Shown: positions 1 through 5,483 of the stretch, piece by piece
Numbering within the stretch: position 1 is the stretch's first letter
Layout: every line of letters starts with the position of its first letter
Origin: Rhizobium sp.
GTDB taxonomy: Bacteria > Pseudomonadota > Alphaproteobacteria > Rhizobiales > Rhizobiaceae
Length of the DNA stretch: 7,967 bases
Reading direction: 5' to 3'
NCBI GenBank assembly: GCA_003527225.1
Contig: DPXQ01000172.1
Span: forward strand, 1 to 7,967
Program-made: the position numbers and the translations under genes
The notes under the pieces: model-generated
What the model was told of the DNA's origin: nothing
Database searches by the model: none
The model's input: only the letters and a program-made list of their open reading frames with translations

Positions 1-222
1 GAGGGAGGTGCTGCAGCCGTGGATTCTGACGAGCCGGTTGTCGGCAATTCGGAAGTTAAAAAGCTGGAGGATCGTGTCCGCGAGCTGGAGCGCATGCTCG
101 GCCGCAAGACGATGGAGGTCGAAATCCTCCGCGAAGCCTTGTCCAAAGCAGACTCAAATAAACGGATATCGCGGCCGAACAAAAAAATGCCACGGCAATT
201 ACCGTGGCTAGGAAGCGACTGA
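1..222 (+). pseudogene. IS3-family transposase OrfA, C-terminal fragment
   Basis: The frame is open from the window edge to TGA at 220-222, so the start lies outside. The segment from KKLEDRVRELERMLG through RKTMEVEILREALSKA is the leucine-zipper end typical of IS3-family OrfA, the DNA-binding, multimerising half of the transposase. OrfA normally hands over to OrfB by a -1 frameshift. Here the A7 run at 181-187 is followed at once by a hairpin, as in such signals, but the -1 frame stops at 209-211 and the +1 frame stops after about 36 codons without any DDE-type sequence. OrfB is therefore missing and the element is a dead remnant at this end. The residues after ALSKAD are unlike a usual OrfA tail and may be junction sequence. 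The family call is secure; the exact IS is not identified. A GTG at 19 is in frame but is probably not the true start. Confidence 0.8.
181..208 (-). terminator. Intrinsic terminator, minus strand
   Basis: Read on the minus strand, a perfect 7-bp stem (GCCACGG / CCGTGGC, at 202-208 and 189-195) with a 6-nt loop is followed by A and then seven T residues (187-181). This is a textbook Rho-independent terminator for transcription running right to left. No minus-strand gene ends here, so it either belongs to an unannotated RNA from the 223-400 region or has been left over from a previous arrangement. On the plus strand the same bases read as an A7 run plus stem, which resembles an IS3 frameshift signal but leads to an immediate stop. 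Confidence 0.6.
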
Positions 223-513
223 CGCGCCGCTGGGGATGCCTTCAACTGGGAGGTCTTGGCCCACTATGTGAGGCTATATGTATGCGTCACGAATAGCAAG
301 CTCAGCAATCGAACCAGAAAGCTGCGCGCCACCTGCTGCTTGGCTCGACCCTACGGATAGCGACTATTTGCCCGTTTCGGGGGCGAACTGCCAGCGTTGC
401 TTGACTTCGGAATCCGTTGCGCCCATCTTGGGGACATGCTGAAAAATTGCTACCATATCATCCGCAAACGGATGTGCCTGATCGCAGGCAGGTAACCCCC
501 GGCCCGGTTGCGT

Positions 514-528
514 CACGACCAGGTCGTG
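514..528. repeat. 15-bp perfect palindrome (CACGACC-A-GGTCGTG)
   Basis: Seven-base arms around a single central A form a perfect palindrome about 118 bp upstream of the Rnk start. The size and spacing fit a dimeric repressor operator, but no regulator gene is in view. Chance occurrence in GC-rich DNA cannot be excluded. Confidence 0.4.
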
Positions 529-542
529 GGGCATAGGTCGCG

Positions 543-557
543 TCCCGCATAGCGGGA
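543..557. repeat. Short hairpin (TCCCGC-ATA-GCGGGA)
   Basis: Six-base perfect arms with a 3-nt loop lie 14 bp downstream of the palindrome at 514-528. No T-run follows on either strand, so it does not look like a terminator. Together with its neighbour it may be a regulatory site ahead of the Rnk gene. Confidence 0.35.
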
Positions 558-588
558 GCAGGCGTCAAAGCATAAGTCATCAATAATC

Positions 589-594
589 TAAAAT
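589..594 (+). promoter_or_regulatory. Possible -10 element (TAAAAT)
   Basis: TAAAAT sits 51 bp before the Rnk ATG in the only AT-rich patch of this region. No good -35 hexamer is visible at 16-18 bp upstream; the nearest candidate, GTCAAA at 564-569, is 19 bp away. This is a weak suggestion only. Confidence 0.2.
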
Positions 595-645
595 TACGGC
601 TGTGCGGCAAACGCCCGGCTGCGCTTGTTTACAGGAAACAAGACT

Positions 646-1065
646 ATGGTCACTGACACGAAGCGTCATCGCAAGCCTGCGATCGTCCTGACAAAAACAG
701 ACTATGAGAGGCTTTTGCGGCTCGCAGAAGCTCATGCTTTGCGCAATCCAGAAGTCTCTGAGGAGCTTATGGTCGAACTCGATCGTGCGCGCGTCGTGCA
801 AAATTACAAGATTGCGTCCAATGTCGTCCGTATGGGATCGACCGTCCGCTTTACCAGTGATCTTGGCGAGGATCGCACGGTGACACTCGTGTTCCCCGGA
901 GAAGCCGATATTGCCGCTGGCCGGATTTCCATCCTCACACCAATTGGCGCTGCGCTCATTGGCCTCTCTGCCGGCCAGTCAATCGACTGGGTCGCACGGG
1001 ACGGCCGTGTGCATCGTCTTCATGTCGAGCACGTGGCAAACCTTGCAGCAAGCAAGGTGGCATGA
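646..1065 (+). CDS. rnk: Rnk-type regulator of nucleoside diphosphate kinase, GreA/GreB superfamily
   Basis: This 139-aa protein has the length and layout of Rnk. A short N-terminal helical part (KPAIVLTKTDYERLLRLAE, residues 10-28) is followed by a GreA/GreB-like FKBP-fold domain (about residues 55-135) with the hallmark segments VVRMGSTVRF, VTLVFPGEAD, ISILTPIGAALIGLSAGQSI and the closing LHVEHV. Rnk proteins bind the secondary channel of RNA polymerase and compete with Gre factors. The name comes from an effect on nucleoside diphosphate kinase level in other bacteria, and the protein is not itself a kinase. ATG at 646 is chosen because AGGA at 633-636 is well placed and the Rnk N-terminal match begins just after it; an upstream in-frame TTG at 625 has no such support. 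It is followed on the same strand by a second protein of the same superfamily after 139 bp and a hairpin. Assignment to the family is strong; orthology to E. coli Rnk is inferred. Confidence 0.85.
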   Translation: MVTDTKRHRKPAIVLTKTDYERLLRLAEAHALRNPEVSEELMVELDRARVVQNYKIASNVVRMGSTVRFTSDLGEDRTVTLVFPGEADIAAGRISILTPIGAALIGLSAGQSIDWVARDGRVHRLHVEHVANLAASKVA

Positions 1066-1124
1066 TGGCTCACTCGCTCCGCCGTCTCTCCCTCAATGGA
1101 GGCTCCTTAATCGCAGGATAGTCA

Positions 1125-1149
1125 CCCCTGCGCGGAATGCGCGCAGGGG
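1125..1149. terminator. Strong hairpin between the two Gre-superfamily genes
   Basis: A perfect 10-bp GC-rich stem (CCCCTGCGCG at 1125-1134, CGCGCAGGGG at 1140-1149) closes a 5-nt loop, 60 bp after the Rnk stop and 55 bp before the next ATG. The following bases (ATCTCCCATTCTT) contain no clean U-run, so it may be a weak or Rho-assisted terminator, an attenuator, or an mRNA 3'-end stabiliser. It suggests the two genes are at least partly uncoupled. Confidence 0.5.
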
Positions 1150-1204
1150 ATCTCCCATTCTTGTCGATGTATTCGCTCAGAGGTGAGCGACGGAGAACTG
1201 CGAA

Positions 1205-1753
1205 ATGTCGAACGACAATATCATCCTGACGACCAAGGATTTCACCATCCTGGAGGTCCTGCGTGACCGCCACCATGACCAAACTGGCCTGCTGATGCCG
1301 CTGATCCGAAACAAGATGGAGAAGGCCATCGTCGTTTTCCGAGAAGACCTGCCGGGTAATATTGCAAGCATCAACAGCCGTGTACGCTTCCGCGTAGCAG
1401 CTGGAGAGAGTGATACGCGTGTGATCTCGACCGGGCAGTCTCATGGGCCGGTGGGCATGTTCCTGCCCATCACGACGCTTCGTGGTCTGGCGCTTCTTGG
1501 ACTGCGCGAAGGTCAGGCGATGTCATTGGTCAATATGAACGGCGTCACGGAGAAGATTGTGCTCGAAAAGGTTGAGTATCAGCCAGAAGCGTCGCGGCGT
1601 GAACGAGAGGCGCTAGGTGTCAAGAAGAGCTTACGGCTAGACGGAAGCCTATGCTACGCGTCGTATCCGGTGGGCTTGATCACTATCGCTACAACAGTTC
1701 GGTTGTGGCCGGCGGATTTGATGATCCGGGACCATCAGCAGCCTGACGTCTAG
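1205..1753 (+). CDS. GreA/GreB C-terminal-domain protein, probable 3' frameshift
   Basis: The ATG at 1205 follows GGAGA (1192-1196) at good spacing. Residues 1-140 form a Rnk/GreA-GreB-like domain: MSNDNIILTTKDFTILE at the start, then IVVFREDLPGNIASINSRV, VGMFLPITTLRGLALLGL and IVLEKVEYQPEASRREREAL. In alphaproteobacteria this family is often annotated as nucleoside-diphosphate kinase regulator or GreA/GreB elongation factor and is expected to act at the RNA polymerase secondary channel. After about residue 138 the frame reads unconvincing sequence (SLRLDGSLCY... to the TAG at 1751-1753). A frame one base back (codons from 1612) instead reads RRKPMLRVVSGG... and ends GGFDDPGPSAA with TGA at 1744-1746, which is the kind of tail I associate with this family. 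The gene therefore seems to have lost one base around 1600-1630, changing the last 40 or so residues. The globular domain is intact, so it may still work. Confidence 0.8.
   Translation: MSNDNIILTTKDFTILEVLRDRHHDQTGLLMPLIRNKMEKAIVVFREDLPGNIASINSRVRFRVAAGESDTRVISTGQSHGPVGMFLPITTLRGLALLGLREGQAMSLVNMNGVTEKIVLEKVEYQPEASRREREALGVKKSLRLDGSLCYASYPVGLITIATTVRLWPADLMIRDHQQPDV
1630..1643. repeat. Left arm of 14-bp inverted repeat around the gene's 3' tail
   Basis: CTTACGGCTAGACG here is the exact reverse complement of 1747-1760. It lies in the zone where the reading frame of the Gre-family gene shifts. The arms enclose 103 bp of tail-coding sequence. Confidence 0.55.
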
Positions 1754-1760
1754 CCGTAAG
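1747..1760. repeat. Right arm of 14-bp inverted repeat
   Basis: CGTCTAGCCGTAAG starts on the base directly after the TGA (1744-1746) that ends the frame-restored tail of the Gre-family gene, and is a perfect match to the inverted 1630-1643 arm. In the mRNA it could pair with the left arm and form a long-loop structure over the 3' end. Confidence 0.55.
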
Positions 1761-1768
1761 GTTCTCCC

Positions 1769-1798
1769 GGATGCGCGCCGAGATCGAGGTGCGCATCC
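1769..1798 (+). terminator. Hairpin downstream of the Gre-family gene, candidate terminator
   Basis: An 11-bp stem (1769-1779 with 1788-1798, one G-U pair) closes an 8-nt loop just after both possible stops of the upstream gene. Position favours a terminator role. The sequence after it (AATGGTATCTCGG) has no U-run, so termination would be weak or Rho-dependent. Confidence 0.4.
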
Positions 1799-1973
1799 AA
1801 TGGTATCTCGGTAACTCGATCTAAGTCTAGCGGACCGCCATGACAAACACTCTAAACGTCGTCCGTTTTGAGTTCCATAATTCTGGTTATGCGAGTTTGA
1901 GCCATTGAGGGGGCGACAGGCATTTTCGGCGATGAAGCCAAGGCAGTGGTGGTCGAGGTGAGTTGACATCGCA

Positions 1974-2075
1974 TCGAGACGACTTGCCCGACCGCGAACG
2001 GCGTTGCTAAATCATCATATTCGAGTTCTGAATCAAAAAATCAGAGTTCGGAATCAAATGAGCGCAATTTGTTTC
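1974..2075 (-). repeat. Left arm of ~100-bp imperfect inverted repeat flanking the operon
   Basis: Read on the minus strand from 2075, this arm matches 6856-6956 on the plus strand. The inner 30 bp (2046-2075) agree at 26 of 30 positions, starting with a GA.ACAAATTGCG block and ending with GATTC.GAAC. Another shared block follows at the same distance (GATT..GCAA..CG.CGTTCG), and near the outer end AAGTC..CTCGA (10 of 12). The middle is weakly conserved. Nothing coding overlaps it. A second TTCNGAA core lies at 2027-2033. Confidence 0.65.
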
Positions 2076-2083
2076 AGATTGCC

Positions 2084-2104
2084 GACAACCTGTCTCGAGT
2101 TGTC
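2084..2104 (-). terminator. Small dyad just after the operon
   Basis: GACAAC (2084-2089) and GTTGTC (2099-2104) enclose a 9-nt loop 15 bp beyond the last stop of the minus-strand operon. Another weak stem follows at 2064-2082 and a T6 run on the minus strand at 2040-2035. The stems are short, so this is only a possible termination zone. Confidence 0.25.
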
Positions 2105-2118
2105 TCAGATCGCGGCCT

Positions 2119-2883
2119 TCAGCCTCCCTTTGGTCGCTCGCCGCCTCCGAGGATTCGCCTGACCGCCTCCCCATCGAGCGCCTGGTCCTTGAACAGCGCT
2201 GCGGTCAGGCGATCGAGACGGTCACGGTGATCGTTGAGGATTTCGCTTGCGCGGGCGAGCGCCTTTTCCAGCCGTGCGTGAATGCGAGCAGAAAGATCCG
2301 GATTGGCATCAAGCACCGTGGTCGGGTTCCGGTCGTTGCGATAAAGCAGCGGCTGGACTGCGCCAAAACCGAGGGTGCGCTCGATCGCAAGCGCCAGTTT
2401 CGTTGCCCGAGCGAGATCGCTGTCTTCGGCGCCGCCCGATCCGGCTGAGACGCTGCCGACAACGATCTGCTCGGCGGCACGCCCGGCCATGAACATCGCG
2501 AGCATGTCCTCGCGATAGCTCAGTGTATCGCTACCGGATGCCGCAAAGCCAAGAAGGCTGAAGCCACCGCCGCCGGGCGTGTCGATCGTGAGCCCATGGA
2601 TCGGACCGAGCTTCAGGGCATGGTGAACAACCGCATGCCCGGCTTCGTGAATCGCCAAGCGCCAACGCAGGTCATAGGGCACCTGCGGCCGGTCCATCCG
2701 GATACCGTCTTCGAGATCCTGGTAGCGGATCGCGCGCTTCTCGCGCCGGGCCTTCAGCCGGGCTTGGCGCACGATCCGCTCGATGTCGGCGCCCGTCAGT
2801 CCCATGGCGCGCGTTGCCAGGCGGTTCAGGACCGCCTGGATGTCGGAGGAGGCAGTGTCGGCGTTGTTCGACGTCATGGTCAT
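2119..2883 (-). CDS. M41 (FtsH-type) zinc peptidase with partial AAA+ lid
   Basis: This 254-aa protein is the proteolytic half of an FtsH-like enzyme. Residues 20-62 (LNRLATRAMGLTGADIERIVRQAR...) match the second part of the AAA+ helical lid, the region that in FtsH reads GxSGADLxxLVNEA. The M41 domain follows: HEAGH at 79-83 gives the two zinc-binding histidines and catalytic Glu80, and Asp156 in SDLARAT is the likely third zinc ligand. The segments MAGRAAEQIVVG and LGFGAVQPLLY are family hallmarks. There is no membrane segment, signal peptide or ATPase core. ATG at 2883 overlaps the upstream TGA as ATGA, with a purine-rich GGAAAGGGG ahead, so translation is probably coupled; a second in-frame ATG lies two codons on. 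It must work with the upstream ATPase, which carries the rest of the AAA+ module. The substrate is unknown. Confidence 0.9.
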   Translation of the reverse strand: MTMTSNNADTASSDIQAVLNRLATRAMGLTGADIERIVRQARLKARREKRAIRYQDLEDGIRMDRPQVPYDLRWRLAIHEAGHAVVHHALKLGPIHGLTIDTPGGGGFSLLGFAASGSDTLSYREDMLAMFMAGRAAEQIVVGSVSAGSGGAEDSDLARATKLALAIERTLGFGAVQPLLYRNDRNPTTVLDANPDLSARIHARLEKALARASEILNDHRDRLDRLTAALFKDQALDGEAVRRILGGGERPKGG

Positions 2884-4865
2884 TTCGAGGCCCCTTTCCG
2901 GTTGTCGTCGGGGCTGCGATCGCCCTTGTCTTTGTCGTCGCGATACCTATCCGGCTCAGATCGCTCGTTCGAGGTGCCGTCTTGCGCTTCGGGAGCATGC
3001 TCTGCCGCGCCAGCCGTGATCGATCCCGCCTCGGCGATCAGGCTTGTGACGTCATCCCCGAGATGATGGGCGAAGATATCCGCAAGGGTCGTGATGTCGG
3101 GCCTCGGAATCTCGATATGCGTCTCCAGTCGCCCGGAACGCTTGATCGCATCATCGATGTCGTCAGGCCTGTTCGTGGCGCCGACGATGATCAGCCCTTC
3201 GCTCTTCACTGCACCATCGAGCAGCTCCAGCGCTTTGTTGACGACGGTATTCCAGTAGTCCGCATATTCCCGTTCGGCTGGTTGGCGTTTGCCGATGCCG
3301 TCGATCTCATCAATGAACAGAATGGACGGTGCCAGCGCACGCGCCTCGGCAAATGTCTTGGCCATTTTGTCGATGACGTCGCTCAAATGCCCGCCCTGCA
3401 GCCAGGTCGACACCGATGTAACGACCAGTGGGATTTGCAGGCTGTTGCACAGCGCCCGGGCGAAGGTGGTCTTGCCGGTCCCCGGCGGACCCGACAGCAG
3501 GAGCTTCGTGCTCATCTCGGACCAGGCGAGCCTCGCTTCCCGGTAGTCGACAAGATCCGCCTTGAGATCCAGCGCCCAGTCCCTGGCCTTGCCATAGCCG
3601 GACAGCGCCTCGACGGTCAGTCTCGGACTACCGGTCCCATCCGCCTCATTGAGGGGTTCTGGCTGGATGACTTCGGCGCCTGAAGGCTTGTCCCGCTTCC
3701 ATCGCCCACTGCTGCTGTCGGACCCGGACTTGTCAGAGGACGTCTTCTCCGACGCCGCCGCCTGCGCCTCCCGGCTTGCCTTCCATGCTTTACGGGCCTT
3801 GGCACCATCCGATTCGTCATCATCGTCATCATCGTCCCTCACAGCCGCGATGCGATTGCGCTCCGTAAGGGCTGCGAGCACCGCAAGCACCTCAGGTGCG
3901 CTTCGGCCCGGCCGGAAAGCCAGGATCACATCATCGATCGTGAGGTAATGGGCATCGTAGCCCCGCGACCATTCCACCAGTGCTGCCAGACCATCGGCGC
4001 CATGGGTCGTCTCGATCATTGTCTGCACGAAGGGGTAGTCGAGGGTGCCCATGGCCAGGTTGAGATCGGCGGAGATTTTGATCGCGGGAGGAATGTGCTC
4101 GGCGTTCTCCGCGATCGCAACGACCGGGTAGTCCCGCGAGAGCACATTCACCAACCGCCGCTGCAGTGCAGAGCCGAGGCGATGGACGCTATCTCCGATG
4201 AACTGGATGTAGGTTCGGCACGTCCCCGGGGACGCAGCAAAGGCCCCATCATCGTAGACGAAATCACCATCGATCCCACACAGCACCTCTCCAGGAATGA
4301 AGCCCGGGATCTCGATCAGCCGCCGCATGGCCCTCTCGAAGCCCGCCACCCCCGCATGCAGCGACACGATCGGCGCGGGCATCATCGCGACACGGGCGAC
4401 CGTGGAAACAGGAACGCGACAGGTCCGGATCGCCCGGGCGAGAACCAAGGCAGCCACGATGTTGCTGATGAGCGGTGGCCTGCCCGCGCGGCCGATCAAG
4501 CTGACGGCATAGGCATGGCGGGCATGGTCGATGTCGGGCGCAGGTCCACCGGGGACCGAATGCCGGTACGCGGAAGACAAGCGCAGGATCGATGCTGCTG
4601 GCCCCTTTTCGGTCACGCCGATGTCGGACGGCTCTGGCGGAGGTGCGAGATAGCCGCCAAAATTGCGACGCAGCCAGGCGAGATCCTGTTCCAGGTCACC
4701 GCTCAGGCGCCTGGTGTCGAAAGCCGGGGCATAGCGCCGCAGCAGATGACCGCCGACCTCGATGAGTTTCACCTCGAGCAGGCCATTGCGATGCGCATTG
4801 CGGCGAGCTTCGCGCCGGGCAATGTGCTCCAGGCGGCGGACCAACAGGCGAGAGAGCTTATCCAT
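2880..4865 (-). CDS. FtsH-like AAA+ ATPase, soluble, lid truncated
   Basis: This 661-aa protein has three parts. Residues 1-340 are an uncharacterised N-terminal domain without obvious membrane helices. A charged low-complexity linker (about 343-415) contains a run of seven Asp and a Ser/Lys-rich stretch. The AAA+ module (about 418-620) has Walker A GPPGTGKT (459-466), a possible pore loop with W488 in STWLQGGH, Walker B ILFIDEIDG (D519, E520), sensor 1 GATN (N565) and SGR (R579) as arginine finger. Canonical FtsH has a second arginine three residues on (GRFDR); here it reads GRLET. After HHLGDD the chain runs into about 50 mostly hydrophilic residues and stops, so most of the lid helices are missing; they begin the next gene. 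ATG at 4865 follows AGGAGGG by 8 nt and overlaps the previous gene's stop by 8 bp; a TTG one codon earlier is less likely. The protein probably unfolds substrates for the M41 peptidase. Expected location is cytoplasm, unlike membrane-bound FtsH. Confidence 0.88.
   Translation of the reverse strand: MDKLSRLLVRRLEHIARREARRNAHRNGLLEVKLIEVGGHLLRRYAPAFDTRRLSGDLEQDLAWLRRNFGGYLAPPPEPSDIGVTEKGPAASILRLSSAYRHSVPGGPAPDIDHARHAYAVSLIGRAGRPPLISNIVAALVLARAIRTCRVPVSTVARVAMMPAPIVSLHAGVAGFERAMRRLIEIPGFIPGEVLCGIDGDFVYDDGAFAASPGTCRTYIQFIGDSVHRLGSALQRRLVNVLSRDYPVVAIAENAEHIPPAIKISADLNLAMGTLDYPFVQTMIETTHGADGLAALVEWSRGYDAHYLTIDDVILAFRPGRSAPEVLAVLAALTERNRIAAVRDDDDDDDESDGAKARKAWKASREAQAAASEKTSSDKSGSDSSSGRWKRDKPSGAEVIQPEPLNEADGTGSPRLTVEALSGYGKARDWALDLKADLVDYREARLAWSEMSTKLLLSGPPGTGKTTFARALCNSLQIPLVVTSVSTWLQGGHLSDVIDKMAKTFAEARALAPSILFIDEIDGIGKRQPAEREYADYWNTVVNKALELLDGAVKSEGLIIVGATNRPDDIDDAIKRSGRLETHIEIPRPDITTLADIFAHHLGDDVTSLIAEAGSITAGAAEHAPEAQDGTSNERSEPDRYRDDKDKGDRSPDDNRKGASK
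3816..3833 (-). repeat. 9-bp tandem repeat coding for the Asp run
   Basis: Two perfect copies of GTCATCATC (plus strand) stand next to each other inside the ATPase gene and encode part of the poly-Asp stretch of its linker. Such a repeat can gain or lose units in frame, changing linker acidity without breaking the gene. Confidence 0.5.
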
Positions 4866-5334
4866 CAACGTGACCCTCCTGTGTTGCGGAAATAGTTTCC
4901 GCTTTGGGAACGGACGGGCGGAGTGCCTGCTTTCCTCGACGCTTCAGGCTGCCCGGTCCGGCCCGGCGGCGCTCGTGGATGAAGCGACGGTCCAGGCTCG
5001 GTTTGCCCGGATGCGGCTTGGCTAAGTGTGGCTCAGGCAAGGCCCGCCGATCGCCGTTGCGCCTCGCCAGCCAGTCGAGCAGCAGGCGGCAGGCGGGGTT
5101 GCCGTCATCCGCATGCGCCTGCAGTTGGATGACGATGGTGTCCGGCACGAAACCGGTAAGCCCCTCCCCTTCACGGACATGGCCAAGCGCCAGACCGATG
5201 AGGATGGCGGGATCGGTCACCCGGCGCAGCATGGACCGATGCGGACGGTGGCAGTTGGGCACAGGTGGCGTGTCGGGCGAGATCGCCTCGCAGTGGATGC
5301 GCGGTGGTGTATCGGAACGGAAGTCGGAAGGCAT
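4858..5334 (-). CDS. Small basic protein of unknown function
   Basis: I do not recognise this 158-aa protein. It is supported as a gene by AAGGAG five bases before its ATG, by lying in line with its neighbours, and by its stop overlapping the ATPase start by 8 bp. The first 35 residues are Pro-rich and probably disordered. Residues 36-95 look folded (MLRRVTDPAILIGLALGHV... to ACRLLLDWLARRNG). The last 60 are strongly basic (FIHERRRAGPGSLKRRGK) and could bind nucleic acid or an acidic partner such as the Asp-rich linker of the ATPase. No signal peptide or clear membrane helix is seen. Its position between a nuclease-like gene and an ATPase suggests an adaptor or accessory role, which is inference only. 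Confidence 0.65.
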   Translation of the reverse strand: MPSDFRSDTPPRIHCEAISPDTPPVPNCHRPHRSMLRRVTDPAILIGLALGHVREGEGLTGFVPDTIVIQLQAHADDGNPACRLLLDWLARRNGDRRALPEPHLAKPHPGKPSLDRRFIHERRRAGPGSLKRRGKQALRPSVPKAETISATQEGHVDG

Positions 5335-5346
5335 GGGAACTCCTTG

Positions 5347-5369
5347 GCCGGACCACGCACGGGTCCGGC
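5347..5369 (-). promoter_or_regulatory. Hairpin abutting the ribosome binding site of the 158-aa gene
   Basis: A perfect 8-bp stem (GCCGGACC at 5347-5354, GGTCCGGC at 5362-5369) with a 7-nt loop ends immediately before the CAAGGAG of the small basic gene as read in the mRNA. No U-run follows, so a terminator is unlikely. It could set ribosome access or mark an mRNA processing point between the nuclease gene and the three coupled genes after it. Confidence 0.5.
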
Positions 5370-5483
5370 GTCAATGCGAGATGAGGGAATGGTGAGGGAG
5401 CCACGGCCAAAGACCGTAGTCGGCGCCCGGCGCCCGACAACAGAGGTCAGGGCGCGGCGTTCAGGCCAGCAAGGCGTTCAGGA

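Larger units (their letters stand above)
223..645. other. Intergenic stretch without a gene
   Basis: No frame on either strand gives a convincing protein. The stretch holds two compact dyads (514-528 and 543-557) and an AT-rich patch at 581-596 ahead of the Rnk gene. The reading frames after the OrfA stop show no recognisable OrfB motif. The left part (about 209-300) could be the body of a short minus-strand RNA ending at the terminator at 181-208; this is speculative. Confidence 0.5.
1754..2118. other. Intergenic region between convergent units
   Basis: No credible gene is seen on either strand. The stretch contains the right 14-bp arm, the hairpin at 1769-1798, one arm of the long inverted repeat (1974-2075) and a small dyad at 2084-2104. 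A minus-strand open frame across 1649-1969 has no recognisable content and crosses the Gre-gene tail, so I do not call it. Confidence 0.5.

Noticed and set aside
181..211. Programmed -1 frameshift signal for IS3 OrfA-OrfB
   Set aside because: The A7 run and stem look right, but the -1 frame stops at 209-211 and the +1 frame shows no transposase sequence, and the A7 register does not give a canonical in-frame slippery heptamer.
1649..1969. Minus-strand open frame of 106 codons over the Gre-gene tail and intergenic DNA
   Set aside because: It overlaps the conserved tail in antisense, has no recognisable domain and no convincing ribosome site.
2870..2900. Programmed frameshift fusing ATPase and peptidase
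   Set aside because: The peptidase is in the -1 frame at the overlap, but no canonical slippery heptamer is present; ATGA coupling with a purine-rich site explains the arrangement more simply.
2814..3683. Plus-strand open frame of 289 codons
   Set aside because: Antisense to the Walker A, Walker B and lid region of the ATPase; no ribosome site or family signature.
3948..4895. Long plus-strand open frame (315 codons)
   Set aside because: It lies entirely opposite the ATPase gene, which has unmistakable motifs; the plus frame has no recognisable domain and is a GC-rich shadow.
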